From: Rhynchopus sp. YZ270_cl-10
Taxonomy: Eukaryota > Euglenozoa > Diplonemea > Diplonemida > Diplonemidae
NCBI GenBank assembly: GCA_964035575.1
Contig: OZ037883.1
Location: forward strand, 62,001-126,000
Reading direction: 5' to 3'
Length of the DNA stretch: 64,000 bases
The stretch's first letter is position 1. Each line of letters opens with the position of its first letter. Positions 1 to 12,982 of the stretch are shown piece after piece. Position numbers and translations under genes: made by a program. Below the pieces are notes generated by a model. That model saw only the letters and a list, made by a program, of their open reading frames with translations. It had not been told where the DNA came from and did not search any database.

Positions 1-383
1 GGCAATTATTGGTAACGGCAATCACCCCAAAAGGCGTCCAAAAAAAAAGAAATGGTAAAATCTGAAAAAAATGGACAGGGAATCTTGCGAAAGAGATATC
101 TTTTTTTTGATGATTTATTTGATATTTTATTTCTAAAATAAGGGAAAAACGAAAAAAGGGCACTCACCGACTGCAAAGACAGGGTGGTCTGTATGCCATT
201 TTAATCTGTGATAACGGTTGAAAGGTGGCCACGCCCCTTTTCCATTTCAAGAGGAGGAAAAAAAAATGTTGGTGAGATGATCCTGAGCCTCATTATGCGT
301 AGTGTACCTTCAAAAGAGAATCTGGGATATCTACGTCTCGAGAGCAGGACAAAATGCGTACCGAATATGGGTTCTTTTTTTAT

Positions 384-450
384 TTGATAAATTGTTGGAG
401 TAGTGTAGGTTGCCTCGGCTGTGTTGCCACAGTTTTGTGCAAATCTCCAC
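384..450 (+). repeat. Short hairpin repeat family G (TTGGAG...CTCCAC)
   Basis: A roughly 65-bp element starting GATAAATTGTTGGAGTAGTG and ending GCAAATCTCCAC. The ends are partly complementary, and the middle contains TTGCCTCGG and TGTTGCCACAGTT. Two closely similar copies lie at 10509-10570 and 49547-49609, all in the same orientation. It looks like a dispersed, foldable repeat. Its function is unknown. Confidence 0.7.
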
Positions 451-1265
451 TTTCTATTTATGTACTCAATTCCACCCAAAAAGAGCTAATACACCTGGGG
501 AGAAGGGTTTTCGTCCAACACGACAAATGCCACCCAAAAGCCAGGATACATTACCGATCTGTTGTGTAGCCTTACCCCATATTTTCCCCTCCTCCCCCTT
601 TGCGTTACCGCCCTGGGGGGTTGCAGACAAAAGAAACCTCGTGGCATTTCTCGCGGTTGATATGAAGAGAAAAAGAAAAAGTTTATAGATGAACCTAAGC
701 CTCTCGCGCTTCGTCACCTACAAAAAACAGCCCGGATACAGTATTACTTGAAAATTGTGCTTTTTTTATATAATTTGTTTTGCTTTTGTTTTTTTTGAAA
801 ATCTGATTATGGTCAGCCACAGCAGCCCTCCTCTGATCTCCGTTTAGTGGACACACTTGAAGATCAACAATATCGAAGGTGGCAGCACAATACTTTGGGG
901 AAGGAGGTGGGAGAGGGGAAAAAGGGACGTAAATAAAAGGTGGACGAATGGAAAGAGGAGAGAGAGAGAGAGAAAGAGAAAAAGGATGGATGCGTTTGTC
1001 TTGTTTCCTGGGTGCTTACCGCAGTCCCTCATGTGTGCGCGCAATGAAAAGAATGCTTTTTTATATGTAAACCTGTTGGTGGTTTTGAACCAACGTTCTA
1101 TTGTTGGCTAGACGTCAAATGATATCTGATTATTTTTTTCCGAGGATTTCTTGTTCTTCTCTAACGAAAAAAAAAAGTTGATGGTTAGAGTGGGAATCAA
1201 GTGCGTTGGGTTCGTTTACGATTTTGAAACTGTTTGTTGTGCAACTCCAATTTTTCCAAATAGTT

Positions 1266-1301
<36 letters not shown>

Positions 1302-3054
1302 CGATTTTATGGTATTTGTTGATGTGAAAGGGGGTTTTTTGAACAACCCTTTTTTGTGTTAAGGTTCGCCGCTTTTTCCTGCGTTGGGCAGTCCCCAAAC
1401 AAACAAAAAAAAACTTGAACGATGAATGTGCCTCTCGCACAACCGTGTTGAACGCACACATCATTCAAGCGACAATGGTCAGATGAAAGGTGGAAACAAC
1501 ATTAACTAAAGGAACAAAGTGCGTCCCTAGCGTGTTGTATCTCAGGAGGGGGGAAAGGGGTAAAACTTTGGATGGGCACATTACATCTCAAAAGGAGAGG
1601 CCGCGTGGTGAAAGAGTACACGACAGTGAAGTAATGAATGAATGACCTGACTTGTGGTTTTTACTTTGTGGTTGTGCACCGTTGGCTTACGATAAAATAA
1701 TCGAACCACAGATAAAACCACAAGTCAAGTGTCATGCGCTTCACTGTCATGTAAATACTAATGCAAATAAAACACTACATCCCGAAACCTGGCGTGGAAA
1801 GCAAAAAGAGAAGTTTAAAAATGCACAAACGATAACACCGTTCATCGGCGGACGCAGGCAAAAAAAAAGGGGGGGAAATTGAAAAGATGAAAAATACGCC
1901 TCCATTCATCTTAAGAAAATAGCTCTTCTTTGTATTTTTCGTCGTGAGAAAAGAGAGAACAGACGCACGACATATTTTGTTGCCAAATCACGTTTTCTCT
2001 TCATGACGCATTTTGGGAAGGGGTAGATGTTTTTATTTTTGTGTTTTCGAGATAGGAGCCCGCTGTACCATAAGGGAAGGAAGGAAGGAAAGGGAGGGGG
2101 AAGTAAAAATCTGTATTTCTTCTCCCCCCCATCAGTTTTGAAAAAAATACACATAGCCCGCTGTGAACATGATGTTCGCGACAAAATTCTGTAAAGTGAC
2201 AATATTGACAATTCTATTTAAATTTATGTTGAGAATTTGCTTAGTTTTTGTGTAGCTGTCGACCTAGAAGGTCCACTATCCAGATAGCACTCAAGACGTT
2301 TGTTTCATTTCATTCTTGATAAATTGTGTCGGAAACAGTCTAGTTTCCATCTGTGCAAGCTTCACTTTCAGTTTAAAACTGTTTTCTAAAGAATTGACAA
2401 AATGTAGGCACCAAACCCTTCATTTGTGATATGCCACGAGTTCTTTCCAAATGGTGGAAACCCGCAAAAAAAATAGCGGGTGGCAATAAAAACAAGCAAA
2501 AAGCCCTATAAAGAAGGGGAAAAATACTATAAAAAACAAAAAACAAAAATGCCCAAATGACATTTAACTAGCATCGCTTCTGTCCGCACACACACGAGAA
2601 CGAAAAACACCCCCTCATACCAGACAAACAGTATTCAATAAGTGGGGGAAAAAAACAAAGAAATAAATGAAGAAAGCTTGAAAGATGAACGGGCCTCACA
2701 GGGTTTGTGGGGTAGGGGGGGTTTACCCAACATCTCAAAAAAAAAGGAAAACTAACCCAAGACAGATAGAGAAGAAGAAGAAAAAAAATTACACATAAAT
2801 AGCGAACTGGATGGGAAAGACGCAGTTCGCGTTGTGAGTGGCAAGTTGTCAGTTATATTATTATTTTCTTGTACCGTGACAGCTTGCCTGTTTATTCAAC
2901 ACACGAAAAAGAGAGAAAAAAAAAACACACTAAAACGAGGTGGCAGTGCAAACTCCTTCGCAGGCACGAAACTTTTAAAAAATACTCCCAAAAACCCCTG
3001 TATTTCTTCTTTGGAAAATTTCTACGTTATTTTGTTTTGTTTTTGTTTTTTTTT

Positions 3055-3105
3055 TGAAAACTTGGTTGTATTATAGTGTAGACACCCGAGGATGAACTCC
3101 ACTAT
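3055..3105 (+). repeat. Short hairpin repeat family F (GACACCCGAGGATG)
   Basis: An approximately 50-bp element with GAAAACTTGGTTGTATTA at the left, AGTGTAGACACCCGAGGATG in the centre, and CTCCACTAT at the right. AGTGTAG can pair imperfectly with CTCCACT. Further copies lie at 14167-14212, 23152-23197, 34091-34140 (inside an intron) and 47982-48030. One inverted copy is at 30464-30504. It usually sits beside a T-run. Confidence 0.7.
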
Positions 3106-3510
3106 TTTTTTTTTTTTTTTAGTTGAGTGTAGCCGTCGTGTAGACCACACTTCTGATTGGGTTATTCTTTGGTTTATTCATCAGTCGTTTGTTTTGTGTG
3201 TTATTGCTACTCGTGGGTGCTCTCTCACACTTAGTCACCTAATTTCCCCCCAAAAAAATGTCGATACGAAAGGCTTAATTTTCGACCCTCTGGAGAATTG
3301 AGAACACTGATTTCTCCAAAAAAGACGTAGAAAATAGAAATCTGTTTGTAGAAGAATAGAGGAAAGAGAGAGAAAATATGAATACATCCGTAAAACCAGT
3401 AATGTCGCTCAGATTTTGGGGTAAATAAATAAGGTAATCCCGCGGCAGTAGCAGCCTTACCAGGCGAGACATCGCTGCTTGTCGTGTAGGATGAAAAAAA
3501 ATATTGGTTC

Positions 3511-3566
3511 ATATACGAACTATTGTACTGAATAGAAGGTATAATAGGGTGCACTAAATGTACCCA
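3511..3566 (+). repeat. Dispersed repeat; empty target site of a hAT-like element
   Basis: This stretch, from CATATACGAACTATTGTACT to GGGTGCACTAAATGTACCC, matches 17334-17391 closely. At the second locus the match is interrupted right after ATGTACC by a 620-bp element, and ATGTACC is repeated on its far side. This locus therefore looks like the unoccupied version of the same repeat. Confidence 0.65.
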
Positions 3567-3681
3567 AACAAAAAATATAAAAAAAAAACCCCCGCCCTGA
3601 AGAAAGGAATACTCCTTTCCTTTGCAAGGATGCGAAAATCACGGATTTCACATCTGTTTTGAAGAGAAAAAAAAAAGAGAA

Positions 3682-3726
3682 GTTGAAAGTGCAAACGCCT
3701 CACCGTATATCGGGCGGACGACACTG
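3682..3726 (+). repeat. Short hairpin repeat family C (AGTGCAAACGCCTCACCG)
   Basis: The element runs from GTTGAAAGTGCAAACGCC to GGACG(CAGG)CACTG. The arms AGTGC...CGCC and GGCG...GCACT can pair around a loop like TCACCGTACATC. The best other copies are at 7897-7943 and 32623-32670. Diverged copies lie near 1815-1860, 9527-9571, 12105-12144, 19740-19790, 27833-27866, 33452-33491 and 53510-53560. All have the same orientation. Confidence 0.75.
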
Positions 3727-4160
3727 AAAAAAAGGTAGAAAAGAAAGGTTTGTTAGGTGATTCTAAGCATCTAGTGCATAGTCACCTGGTCGTTGGGGAG
3801 AGAGGGAGTGAGGGATTAAGTAGGTAAATAATCAATACCACTGTAAATATGTTTACACACACAAAAGATAAGAAAAAATGAAAAGATATCAGAAAAGAGA
3901 GTTACCCCCCTTTTCGTGATAACAAAAAAAAATTGTGCGCCAGTTTTGCTGAATCAACCTGTCCACAGACAGGATCAGTGCAAGATTTATTTTTCTTGCG
4001 CTTTAGTTTATATTTTCGTTCAAAAAAGTTTTAATGAAGCGATTTTTGAAAGAAGATTTTTTTTTTCTTTTTGCGATAACGGGAAATGTCAGAACTAAAT
4101 CCCTCTTTTCCTCTGCGCACACCGAACACGTGTCCAATAAAAAAAAACAAGAAACTTCGT

Positions 4161-4199
4161 AAGATGAATGTGCCTCTCGTGCACACACACACACATCTT
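4161..4199 (+). repeat. Short hairpin repeat family B (AGATGAATGTGCCTCTCGTG)
   Basis: AGATGAATGTGC, then loop CTCTCGT, then a GCACACAC...ACATCT arm: the arms are complementary apart from small bulges. Good copies lie at 28637-28670 and 36178-36214. Weaker copies lie near 1411, 8515, 9130, 10166, 17224, 23004, 34215, 40860, 53585, 55674, 56650 and 61870. The loop is shared with family A although the stems differ. Confidence 0.75.
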
Positions 4200-4659
4200 G
4201 GACACAGTACTCTGCGTACCCTTCACAGAGTTCGGTGTGATTCAGACAACAGTCGCAAAAAAAAAAAGGGGGAGAAGGGAAGGGGGGAAGGGTGTGCTGG
4301 TATCAGCATTTCAAGTTTTTTTTGTTTTGTTTTGTTTTTTTGTTTTTTTTTGTTGTCTTGCTTTTGCGTTTTGTTATTTGTTGTGGCTCCCCCCTGAATA
4401 AACGAGACTTTTTCTTCAAAAATCTATACACCCGAAGAAAAAAAAATTGGGCAAAAAAATGTATAAAAGCGCCTCCCCCCCCCACCAGGAGATTTCTAGT
4501 TTTGAACCCTCATCTCGTAGTTGTTTTTTGTAATGGTGGGGAAGAAGTCACAAAATTATCCTGCTTCGCCACCTTAAAAAAATGTGTAAGGTTGGAATGA
4601 TTACCAACCCACAGCAGGAGGGGGGGGGAAAAATACCATTTATCGAGAACAACCCCAAA

Positions 4660-4761
4660 TACCGTATTCGTACAAAATTATCATAAAAAAGGTCGAACTT
4701 CCAGACAAAATCTTGAAAAGGTCGAACATTTTTACGGTCGATAATTTGTAAGAATACGGTA
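4660..4761. mobile_element. Small TA-flanked MITE (mariner-like ends)
   Basis: The terminal inverted repeats are CCGTATTCGTACAAAATTATC-like on the left and its near-exact complement on the right, with a TA at each outer edge (4660-4661 and 4760-4761). The inside contains GGTCGAAC twice. About 100 bp with no coding capacity. TA flanks and short inverted ends fit a Tc1/mariner-type non-autonomous element; this assignment is inference. Confidence 0.6.
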
Positions 4762-5916
4762 CTTCCACCGCCAGAAGGGTAGAGAATCCAGGGGGGGAGA
4801 ATGTTATGATCAGTTTTCAGTTTGGCTCAGTGCAGTGATTCCAGACAGTCTTCACTACCCAGAACCTTTTGAGGAGTTACGGAATAAGCCCTAAAAAAAA
4901 AAGCATCAATTACCGCAGTGCTACTGGCCGATATAATTTTTCCACGAGGCAGAGCAAAGAAAACAAAAAAAAAAAAGAAGAACGAAACCTTCTCAGATGA
5001 ATGTACGACACATATTTAATAAAGAAAATAACATTATTTTTACTACGAGGGCATGTCCATGAGGTAGGTACACCACCTCTTACTACATCGTTATTGCTTG
5101 GGGGGGTCAAAATATTATGGAAAAAAAATATAAAAAAAATCGAGATTTTTTTTTGGTAGTACAGGGAGATGGGCAGCGGGTCACATCTGGTCACAAATTC
5201 TGTCATGAAACCTCATTTTCGAGAAAAAAAAGAGGTTTTCCCCCCATCGTGTGACAAATATCTCTGAGACACTTCAAGGGCCCAGAAAAGCTCCCAAAGC
5301 TATCCTGACCCAAGCAGTTTCGGGGCGTTTAGAAGGACTTGGTGGAACTTAGAATTTTTGCGATCCCGGTTTTGGGCCAAAAAATGACTATTTTAGGTTT
5401 TTTTTTTGACCTGAGTTCAAAATTTATTTTGACAGAATTTCTACACAGATGTGACCCCAGGGGGGGAAATGATGCGAAGTTAGGGTCAGGGGAAGGGAGG
5501 TGGAGAGGGTATACGGGAAACGATGGAAATGCTCCGCATACGTACATGCACATCTTTGAAAGAAAATGGGTTTTTGGTAAAAAGATGAACCTGAGCCCTC
5601 TCACGCTTAGTCACCTAACAAAAAAAAGGCCAGTGTAACACCGAGTCGGGCACTGGGAAAAGAGAAAAACGAAAAATAGGGTGTCACACGAACAGCAGAG
5701 CGTACATAGACACCTCGAACAAGTTTATTTAAAAAAAATAACAAAAGAATATGAAAAACAAAATCGGGGGCGGGACTAACTGATAGTAGTTTAGTGTGTC
5801 GGGTGTGTGTTTTTTACAACGCAGAATAGGGAGGGAAGATTATTGCTTTTTTGGGATAAAGGGGAAGGAAAATATTAACTTCGCAATGGGGAAGGGGAAT
5901 CTTATTGGGTGTTGTG

Positions 5917-7340
5917 CAGGGCTGTTCCTTATTCTCGTTTTTCCCCCCAAAAATCGCTGGTTTTATTCTCGTTTTTTTCCTTTTTCTTTTATACCCGCAG
6001 AGGCAGTTTTTTCCAGCATTTTTGCCAGATTTGAGCCAATCCCGTTCTGTGGTGGGGGATATACGGAAAAATGGACAAAATTTTAGCGACTTAAATTTTC
6101 ACAAAATATGAACCCGTACTCGTAAAACAAGGGTCATTTTCAGTCTGAAAACCCTTCAAACTGAAAATGAAATGAAAGTGAAAGTGTGCTGTTTTTGACT
6201 GGGAACAGGTAGCGCCGCAGGCGCACGGTACCCAACTTTTTTCTTTTCCTTTTTCCTTTTTCTCTGCTTTCTTTTGATTACGCGAGCTGATTGCTCTCCA
6301 CGGTGGGGTCACATGTGTGCGCAAAAACACTCTAAAGTACCTACTATGAACTATGAGGTTCTCTGGTTTAGTCCGGTCTGCAAAAGAGAAAAAACCACAA
6401 AAATATCCAAAAATCCCGGGACAAAGAACCAACCTTAGCGCAAAGCCTGCCGGAGGCAGCTTTTTATTATACATGGTCAAAATTCGGTCCCCAATCCAGC
6501 TCAAGTTGGGGGCCTCCGGCGGAATGTGAGAATTCCTCGGTTATCCAACTGCAGAGTTCGGCACTTCATTGACATTTGCACCAGGCACGCGTGGTGCACG
6601 AATTATCAGTAACCTCAGTACATGTACAAAAGAAATGGCGGTCATGGCACCCAAAGCGAAGCCACGGTACGCAACATTTCTAAAAAATGTTGACATAAAT
6701 GTGTCTGCACTGTCGTCGGTAATTATCGTCAGTTTCCATAAATTTTCCTTCCCTGTTTTGCTAAAACGAAAGTTTCTGGCGAAGCCACGGTACGCAACAT
6801 TTCAAAAAAATGTTGCTTACCATTGCATATTTTTACTGTCAAACACAGAAGAGCTACAACTACAGTGTACAGAATACCTTGTTCTTGCTTATTTCGCACA
6901 TTTGGAGCATGGGACCCCAACATTTTTTCCCTGGTCACTTTTTTCTCAGACAGAAGTGCCTGAGAGTGCAGACAGAAAGCTTCTTTTTAGGCCTACACAC
7001 TTTCCCCCTTAGGCGAAAAAAAAGTGCGGCAACCACGAAAATTCCTTCAGTGCGGCATTTCCAAGATCTAAAATCCATTTTGGGAGGCAGATATAGGGAA
7101 AAGTCTGCGCCGCAGGCGGATTTTTTTTTTTGGGGGTGGGAATTTTTTTTTTTTCCCCCACCCGAAAACCTGATCTTTGGCTTGTTTGCATACCACCCCG
7201 ACCAGTGGTGTACAAAATTTTGGCTCCTAACCTAGTAGAAGCAGGCTAAAACCCAACGAAGGAAAAAAGGAAAAAAAAAAAGGAAAAAAAACTCAAAAAT
7301 CAGAATTCCTTATTCTCATTCTCACTTAGGAACAGCCCTG
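5917..7340. mobile_element. hAT-like non-autonomous DNA transposon, 1.4 kb
   Basis: The ends are inverted copies of CAGGGCTGTTCCT, flanked by a perfect 8-bp direct repeat GTGTTGTG (5909-5916 and 7341-7348). An 8-bp target duplication and ends beginning CAGGG are hallmarks of the hAT superfamily. I see no transposase frame inside. The interior shares long stretches with 26.2-27.0 kb, including the segments around ACGGAAAAATGGACAAAATT and GCGCCGCAGGCGCACGGTAC, although that second element has different termini. Confidence 0.75.
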
Positions 7341-10300
7341 GTGTTGTGTGTGTTTTTTTTTTTTTTTTTTTGTTTTTTTTTATACTTCAAAAGTGCGAGT
7401 AGTTTTCATTTTGTGCTTTTTTAAAAAAATATTTTTTGAGTGTCTCGGGTTTTGATACCAAAGTAGGTTTCCTTCTTTTGAAAGAAGAGGTTGGAAGAAC
7501 GCAATTTTTAAAAAAAAGATTTGAATTTTTTTATTGTAGAACAGGTTATTTTGCTGAGAAAAAAGAACCATTATCTACAAAAAAAAAAATAGCTTTTTTG
7601 AACAAAAAATATATAAAACGAAACTCGAAAACGAAGATCGATAAATGAAAAAAAAAAGCGACGCTTGATCAAGATAGAATAAAGCTACCTTTGTTAAAGT
7701 GTGCATTTTTTTGTTTTTTTCGCGCAATAATAAAACAAAAGAGATATGGCAAAAGTCAAATGCCATTCAACCTTATACCTGGTACTATCACCACTATTCT
7801 GTGTATTTCCCCTTGAAAAAGGGCGTACTCAAGAAACTCTTCGCTCCACCTTTTAAAAGTATTTCGCTAATTCTATACAAAGAACAACAAAGAAACGTTG
7901 AAAGTGCAAACGCCTCACCGTTCATCGGCGGACGCAGGCACTGTCAACAAAGAACAATATGTGAAATGATCCTGTCACAGACAACACACATAAAGTTATT
8001 TTTTTTTTCGTTTCTGAGGTCAGGAGAAGAGAAATATAACAATTATGGTTTTGCATATTTTCCTTTCCCCCCGCCTCAAAAATTCTTTGTCTCGCACAAA
8101 AAAAAAATAATAATATCAGTTCTATTCAGTCCTGATGTATTTCTTTTAGAATTTGCCATAAACGGCAGTCTCACTTTTCCTACTTCTGAGAGGTGGGCCG
8201 ACGCACACACTCTCTCTACTCTGCCCGACGTATTTTAAAACAAAAAAAATTTAAAAAAAAAATAATGATCAAACTGACTTTGTGTACATTTGTCTTGTTT
8301 TCTTTTTTTTTTGGATTGATTCATTCGTAACAATCATCCCTCGCTGCTGCTAAAGGACAAAGGAGACAGACAACCACCCCAAAAAAAAAAAAACACAAAA
8401 AAAATGCAACGAAGCTATACGAAGCACACCACCCAGTGATAGGGGCAAGCTTCTTCGTTTTTAGTTATTTCCACTGAAAATTTTTTTTTGCAAAAATTGC
8501 AAAAAAAAAATTGCAAGATGAATACCTTCTCGTGCACGTCACATATGAAATATATAGTTGCTTTGAAACGCATAAGGCCCTCTGTGCCTCTTCTATTAGA
8601 TAGGTCTTCGAGACCCTTTTTATGATGCTCGATCTCCCAGTTAGTTTGGGTGGTGCCAAATCCGGTCTTTTTTTGAGCCCAAAAAAGAAAAGTTGGTAAA
8701 CTTATCTTTCACTAACATAACAAGCGTGGTATATTATATTACCCCTGCTTTTGATAATATGTTGGAACAGTGTAGCTCAAAGCAAAATTGCCCGTACATT
8801 ACCTACCAACTATATAAAATAAAACCAGCCTCTGGCGGGGGCATTTCGGTATTCTGTACTTGATTGATCTTCCCAGGAAGCCTGAGTATTTAAAAAAAGA
8901 TCATTTTCCGGCCAGAGTTTTTTTTTGTCCAGAACCACACACGTTCGGGTGAACGGACTTTTTGTGGAACACATTTTAACTGTGGGAAGAGATGAGATAT
9001 TGTGCCGACAGCCTAGTACCCACCTCTTATAGGGTGTGCACTCAATGGTGGCCGAAGCCTTTGTTGTTTTCCCCCCTTCCTGAGCGCCGTATCGTGTGAT
9101 ATCGCTCGCCCCACCTTTTTATTAAGAAAATAAGATGAATGTCCACGTGCACAAACATCTTTTGTCAAAGAACTAAATATCTTGACAGAACCACCATCTT
9201 CAGTGCCACATTCCGTCTGCGCCAAAAAAACACGAAAACACCAAGATTTTATTGTTTTTTTTCGGTTTGAATTTGACTAGGGTCGCCAAAGACAAACTGC
9301 GAACAGTGGAAGGACAGGGGAAAAAAGCGGTCTGTGTCGTACTTACGTTGTTTAAAAGGAACCAAAAAAAGCTGACTGTATCAGCAATTTCAAAAAAGGG
9401 GGCGGGTGAATAATTAAAAGTCATGAATGCGTCATGGACGCAAACACGCCTAATAAAAAAGGCATAGGGGAAAGGGAAGAAGTTAAACAAAAGAAAAGAA
9501 AAGTCTTTCAAAGAAAGAGAAGGTTGACACGTGCAAAAACGCCTCACCGGACACCAGCGGACGCGCACTGAAATAAAAGAACAAAAAAAAAATGATACCA
9601 AATACGAAAATGAAACGAACAATGGAAAACTTTAAAAATATGGGGGAGAAAGAGGGAAAAAGTGCACACACTATTAAACGTAAAACGTCATTTTTTTGTT
9701 TTTTTGTTTTTTTGGAAAAAGGGGTGGGGAGTTGCGAGAAAATGAGGGGGGGGGATGCGGAGTAAGGGGGTCTCCTTTAATGGGGGTTTTCAATGAAGCT
9801 TTGTGCAAAAAAATGGGAAGAGAAACGTCACCAAATCCCAAAAAGAACCTCCAAAAGGGGGGGACACGGGTACCACGAAAGTGGACTACTGAGGCTTCGG
9901 GAGAAGATATTTAAAGGGAAACAAAAAAAAGAAAGACTTTGAAATATAAAATGAGCATGTGCAGCCCAACTATCTTAAAAACGGCAGCATTTTTTGGTTT
10001 TGTTCAAAATGGGTCTCTGCCAAACCTCATCCCCCATCGGTTCCACTGTATCTGCAGAAACCCAAATGCTTTTTTCATGCCTGGGTTGGGGAGGTGAGAT
10101 GGGAAGGTCGGGGTGAGGGACGAAAATGGGGTAGCCTACTAGGGGAGAAAAATAGAGATCACTTCAAAGATGAATATGCCTCTCGTGCACATCATAAAAA
10201 AAGGGGTGGAAATGGTGTGGAATTTCCCCCCCCCCCCCCCCCCCCAAAAAAAAAAAGAAAAGTTGGCGTAATATGAGTCCCTTTCTCTCTCTCTGGGTCA

Positions 10301-10867
10301 CTGTAAGAAAAGGGGTGGGGGAATCCCGGGGGGTGATGAACTTGTTGTATTGGAGCTGGGACCTTCTACTAATGGAAGCAAAGGAGGGCACTGCTGCAAC
10401 AACAATAAAGTATTTTTCATATGCATTCATTGAAATGCATAGGAGGGATCCACAAATGACAAAAAGGCTTTGGTAAGATGCACCTTTTGGCTACTTTATA
10501 ATTTTTTTTGATAAATTATTGGAGCAGTGTAGTTGCCTCGGTTGTGTTGCCACAGTTGTGCAATCTCCACTGTTTTTTTTTTAAAGCTCCACCCCACGCC
10601 ATTCACCACTTCACGGACCTGGGGGTGGACCGGGGTGACCTTTTTGGTTCATAGACTTGGATGATTTATTTTTTCGAAAAAAATTGGGCAATTTGAAATC
10701 GTATTGTATCACCTCAGTGTGAAATTTTGAATGCCCGCTTTGTGTATCGACAAGCGGACTATTCAGGGAAAAGAGTTTAAAAAAAAAACAAATATGCCAC
10801 TTACCACATATCTATAAAAAAGAAAAGAGAGGATTTGACAAATATGCATTTCGTGTGCATGTCCATC

Positions 10868-10913
10868 AAAAGAAAAGTTTATAAGATGACCCTAAGCCTC
10901 TCGTGCTTAGTCT
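10868..10913 (+). repeat. Short hairpin repeat family A (CCTAAGCCTCTCGTGCTTAG)
   Basis: The consensus is AAAAGAAAAGTTTATAAG, then ATGACCCTAAGC, loop CTCTCGT, then GCTTAGTCACCTT. The arms AAGATGAC(CC)TAAGC and GCTTAGTCACCTT are complementary, giving a stem of about 13 bp. Near-identical copies, including the 5' A-rich leader, lie at 11004-11055, 31802-31849, 36620-36673, 55611-55659, 56390-56443 and 56591-56635. More diverged copies lie near 273, 686, 3750, 5583, 11066, 12680, 18571, 20180, 33515, 36246, 36930, 40680 and 51042. All run in the + direction. Confidence 0.8.
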
Positions 10914-11003
10914 GATTAGATTACTTAATGTTTTGAACATTGGTTATTCATCAATCTTTTTTGTTGTATTTTTGGATCCTTTTTGTTATTAGTGCACATC
11001 TAT

Positions 11004-11055
11004 CAAAAGAAAAGTTTATAAGATGACCCTAAGCCTCTCGTGCTTAGTCACCTTA
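11004..11055 (+). repeat. Short hairpin repeat family A, second copy
   Basis: This copy matches 10868-10913 over the A-rich leader and the hairpin, and keeps the complete right arm GCTTAGTCACCTTA. A diverged third copy follows directly at about 11066-11099. Confidence 0.75.
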
Positions 11056-11749
11056 TATAAATTGTAGATGAACCTAAGCGTATCATGATTGGTCACCTAT
11101 AAAGGTCCACAAAAACCCCCTTTCTGCAAAAAAATGGAGACACTGAAAAAAAAGAAGGGGAAAAGAGAGAGAGAGAGAGAGAAAACCCGCACACAAAAAA
11201 ACACAACAAAACAGTATAAAAAAAAACTCCTTTTCTCCCTCACAAAATGCGATATATTTTTTTATTCTCGGTTATCTTTCGGTTCTTTATTTATTTTTTT
11301 GGTTGGGGAGTTTTAAAAGGAATACTTTTTTTCATTTTCTTTTTCTGGCGCTCTGGGGGTGAAATAGGGGGGGAGATATTTGACAGGTCCCTGACAGGTC
11401 CTTGACCAAATTCCAGTACACCATTTTTCATTTTTTTTTTGCTTTTGTTTTGTATTCAGGAATTGACACAGAATCAGAAAGACAGCACGAGAGGTGAAGC
11501 TGTTATCACACAACCCTCTTTTTTTTTTGCTTTACTTCGCTCTTCGCTACCAACGATCTCCAATCGTGTCGATAGACAGGTTCTGAGTTTTCTGTGCACA
11601 TTCCTAAAAACGGCTAGATTATTTTGCATGCATGGGATGTGCATGTGGGGAGGGGGAGGTGGATCTGCAGCAAAAAAATATGGAAACATTGTAACCTAAG
11701 CCTCAACAGTGCTTTCGTCACCGAAAAAATACAAAAAAAAAAGAGGTGA

Positions 11750-12065
11750 GGGCTTAGTTATTTTTTTTTTTGGTACGCGTCCGCGCGCGCTCAAATTTTT
11801 GGAAATCCAAAAATAAAAAATAAAAAATATAAAAAAATATGCCGGTGTGGTGTGCATAGAAAAGTATAAAAAAAAAAGTTGGAAAATTTCAACAATTTTT
11901 TTTTCCGAATATTTTTTTTTTGAAAAATTTTTTTTTGGGCACAACATTGATTTTGCAGCCAAAACAAGTTATTTTTTTTTGGTATTTTATTTTTTTTTGC
12001 GCGCGCGCGCTCAAAATTTGAGGGGGGTCCCGGACGCGTACCAAAAAAAAAAAATAACTAAGCCC
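11750..12065. mobile_element. 316-bp inverted-repeat element with CG-alternating interior
   Basis: The ends are inverted copies of about 35 bp starting GGGCTTAGTTA, then a T-run, then GGTACGCGTCCG. A TGA triplet abuts each end (11747-11749 and 12066-12068), compatible with a 3-bp target duplication. Both inner arms carry alternating GC, such as GCGCGCGCGC. No coding capacity. It resembles a Harbinger-type MITE by TSD length and GGG start, but the family is inferred. Confidence 0.6.
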
Positions 12066-12982
12066 TGAAGCTTTTTTGAAAATAATTTTAACAAAAAGAG
12101 GGTGAGTGCAAACACCTCACCGGACACCGGCGGGGGCAGGCACTGGCAACAATAAAAAAAGGGTGGAAGCGACACCACCAAAAAAAGGCTTGAAAGATGA
12201 ATGTGCCGCTCTCTCTCTCTCTCCACTCTTGAAGAGCTGTGCACATGTATCTGTCAAATCGAAAGAAAAAAAAGGATACAATATTATGGAGAAATCGTGA
12301 GTAGTCCGGTCAACGGACAACAACAACAAAATGAAGGTTGAATAATTTCTACATATTCCTTTACCCCATGAAACTATTATGAGCTGTGATCTGTTTACTA
12401 TTTTTATTTTTTTTTTTGTTGAAATGTTTTGAAAAAAAAATCTGTATCAGTTTAGACACCCAAGGATGCGCTTCACTACTTTAAAAAAAAAATGGGGTGC
12501 TTTGCTGTGGATACAGGCCATGCATTGCTCAGCAAATGCAAAAGACTGGAAGGGGAGAAGGGGGATAAGGGATATCCTTCGATTGGGGTGGGGCAGGTGG
12601 GGGAGGGAGATTGGGATAGGAGCAAGGAAAATGGACTTTGGGGGGGAGTTTGAAAAAAAAAAAAAAAGGGAAATCTTTTATAAGAAGAACCTAAGCCTCT
12701 CGTTGCTCAAGTTCAGCTTTGAAAAAAAAATTGTTTGAGTAATCGACAAAAATGTGTAGCATGACGAAACGCAAACTTTGAGGGGTAAAGGAAACAAAGG
12801 GAATGGGGGGTGGGAAAAATTGGAGCAGTTTTTTGTTTTTGTTTTTTTGTTTCAAAAGTTTGACAAAAAAAACAACGCGAAGACACGTTTATTTTCTTGT
12901 TATTTTTCTTTCTTCTTTTTTCAAAAAATTATTGCTATGGTTATCTCACTGAGTTTTTATGCGTTTTTTTTTTTTTTTTTTT

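Larger units (their letters stand above)
1..12982. other. Gene-poor repeat region
   Basis: I see no supportable protein gene here. The open frames are short, biased toward Phe/Lys/Pro from A- and T-runs, and match no family I recognise. The region holds many short hairpin elements, a 1.4-kb hAT-like element, a TA-flanked MITE, a CG-rich inverted-repeat element and long homopolymers, including about 38 A from 1267 and about 19 C from 10227. Confidence 0.7.

Noticed and set aside
10868-11099. Family A hairpins as tRNA genes
   Set aside because: The stem-loop is single, with no cloverleaf, no anticodon arm and no T-arm consensus.
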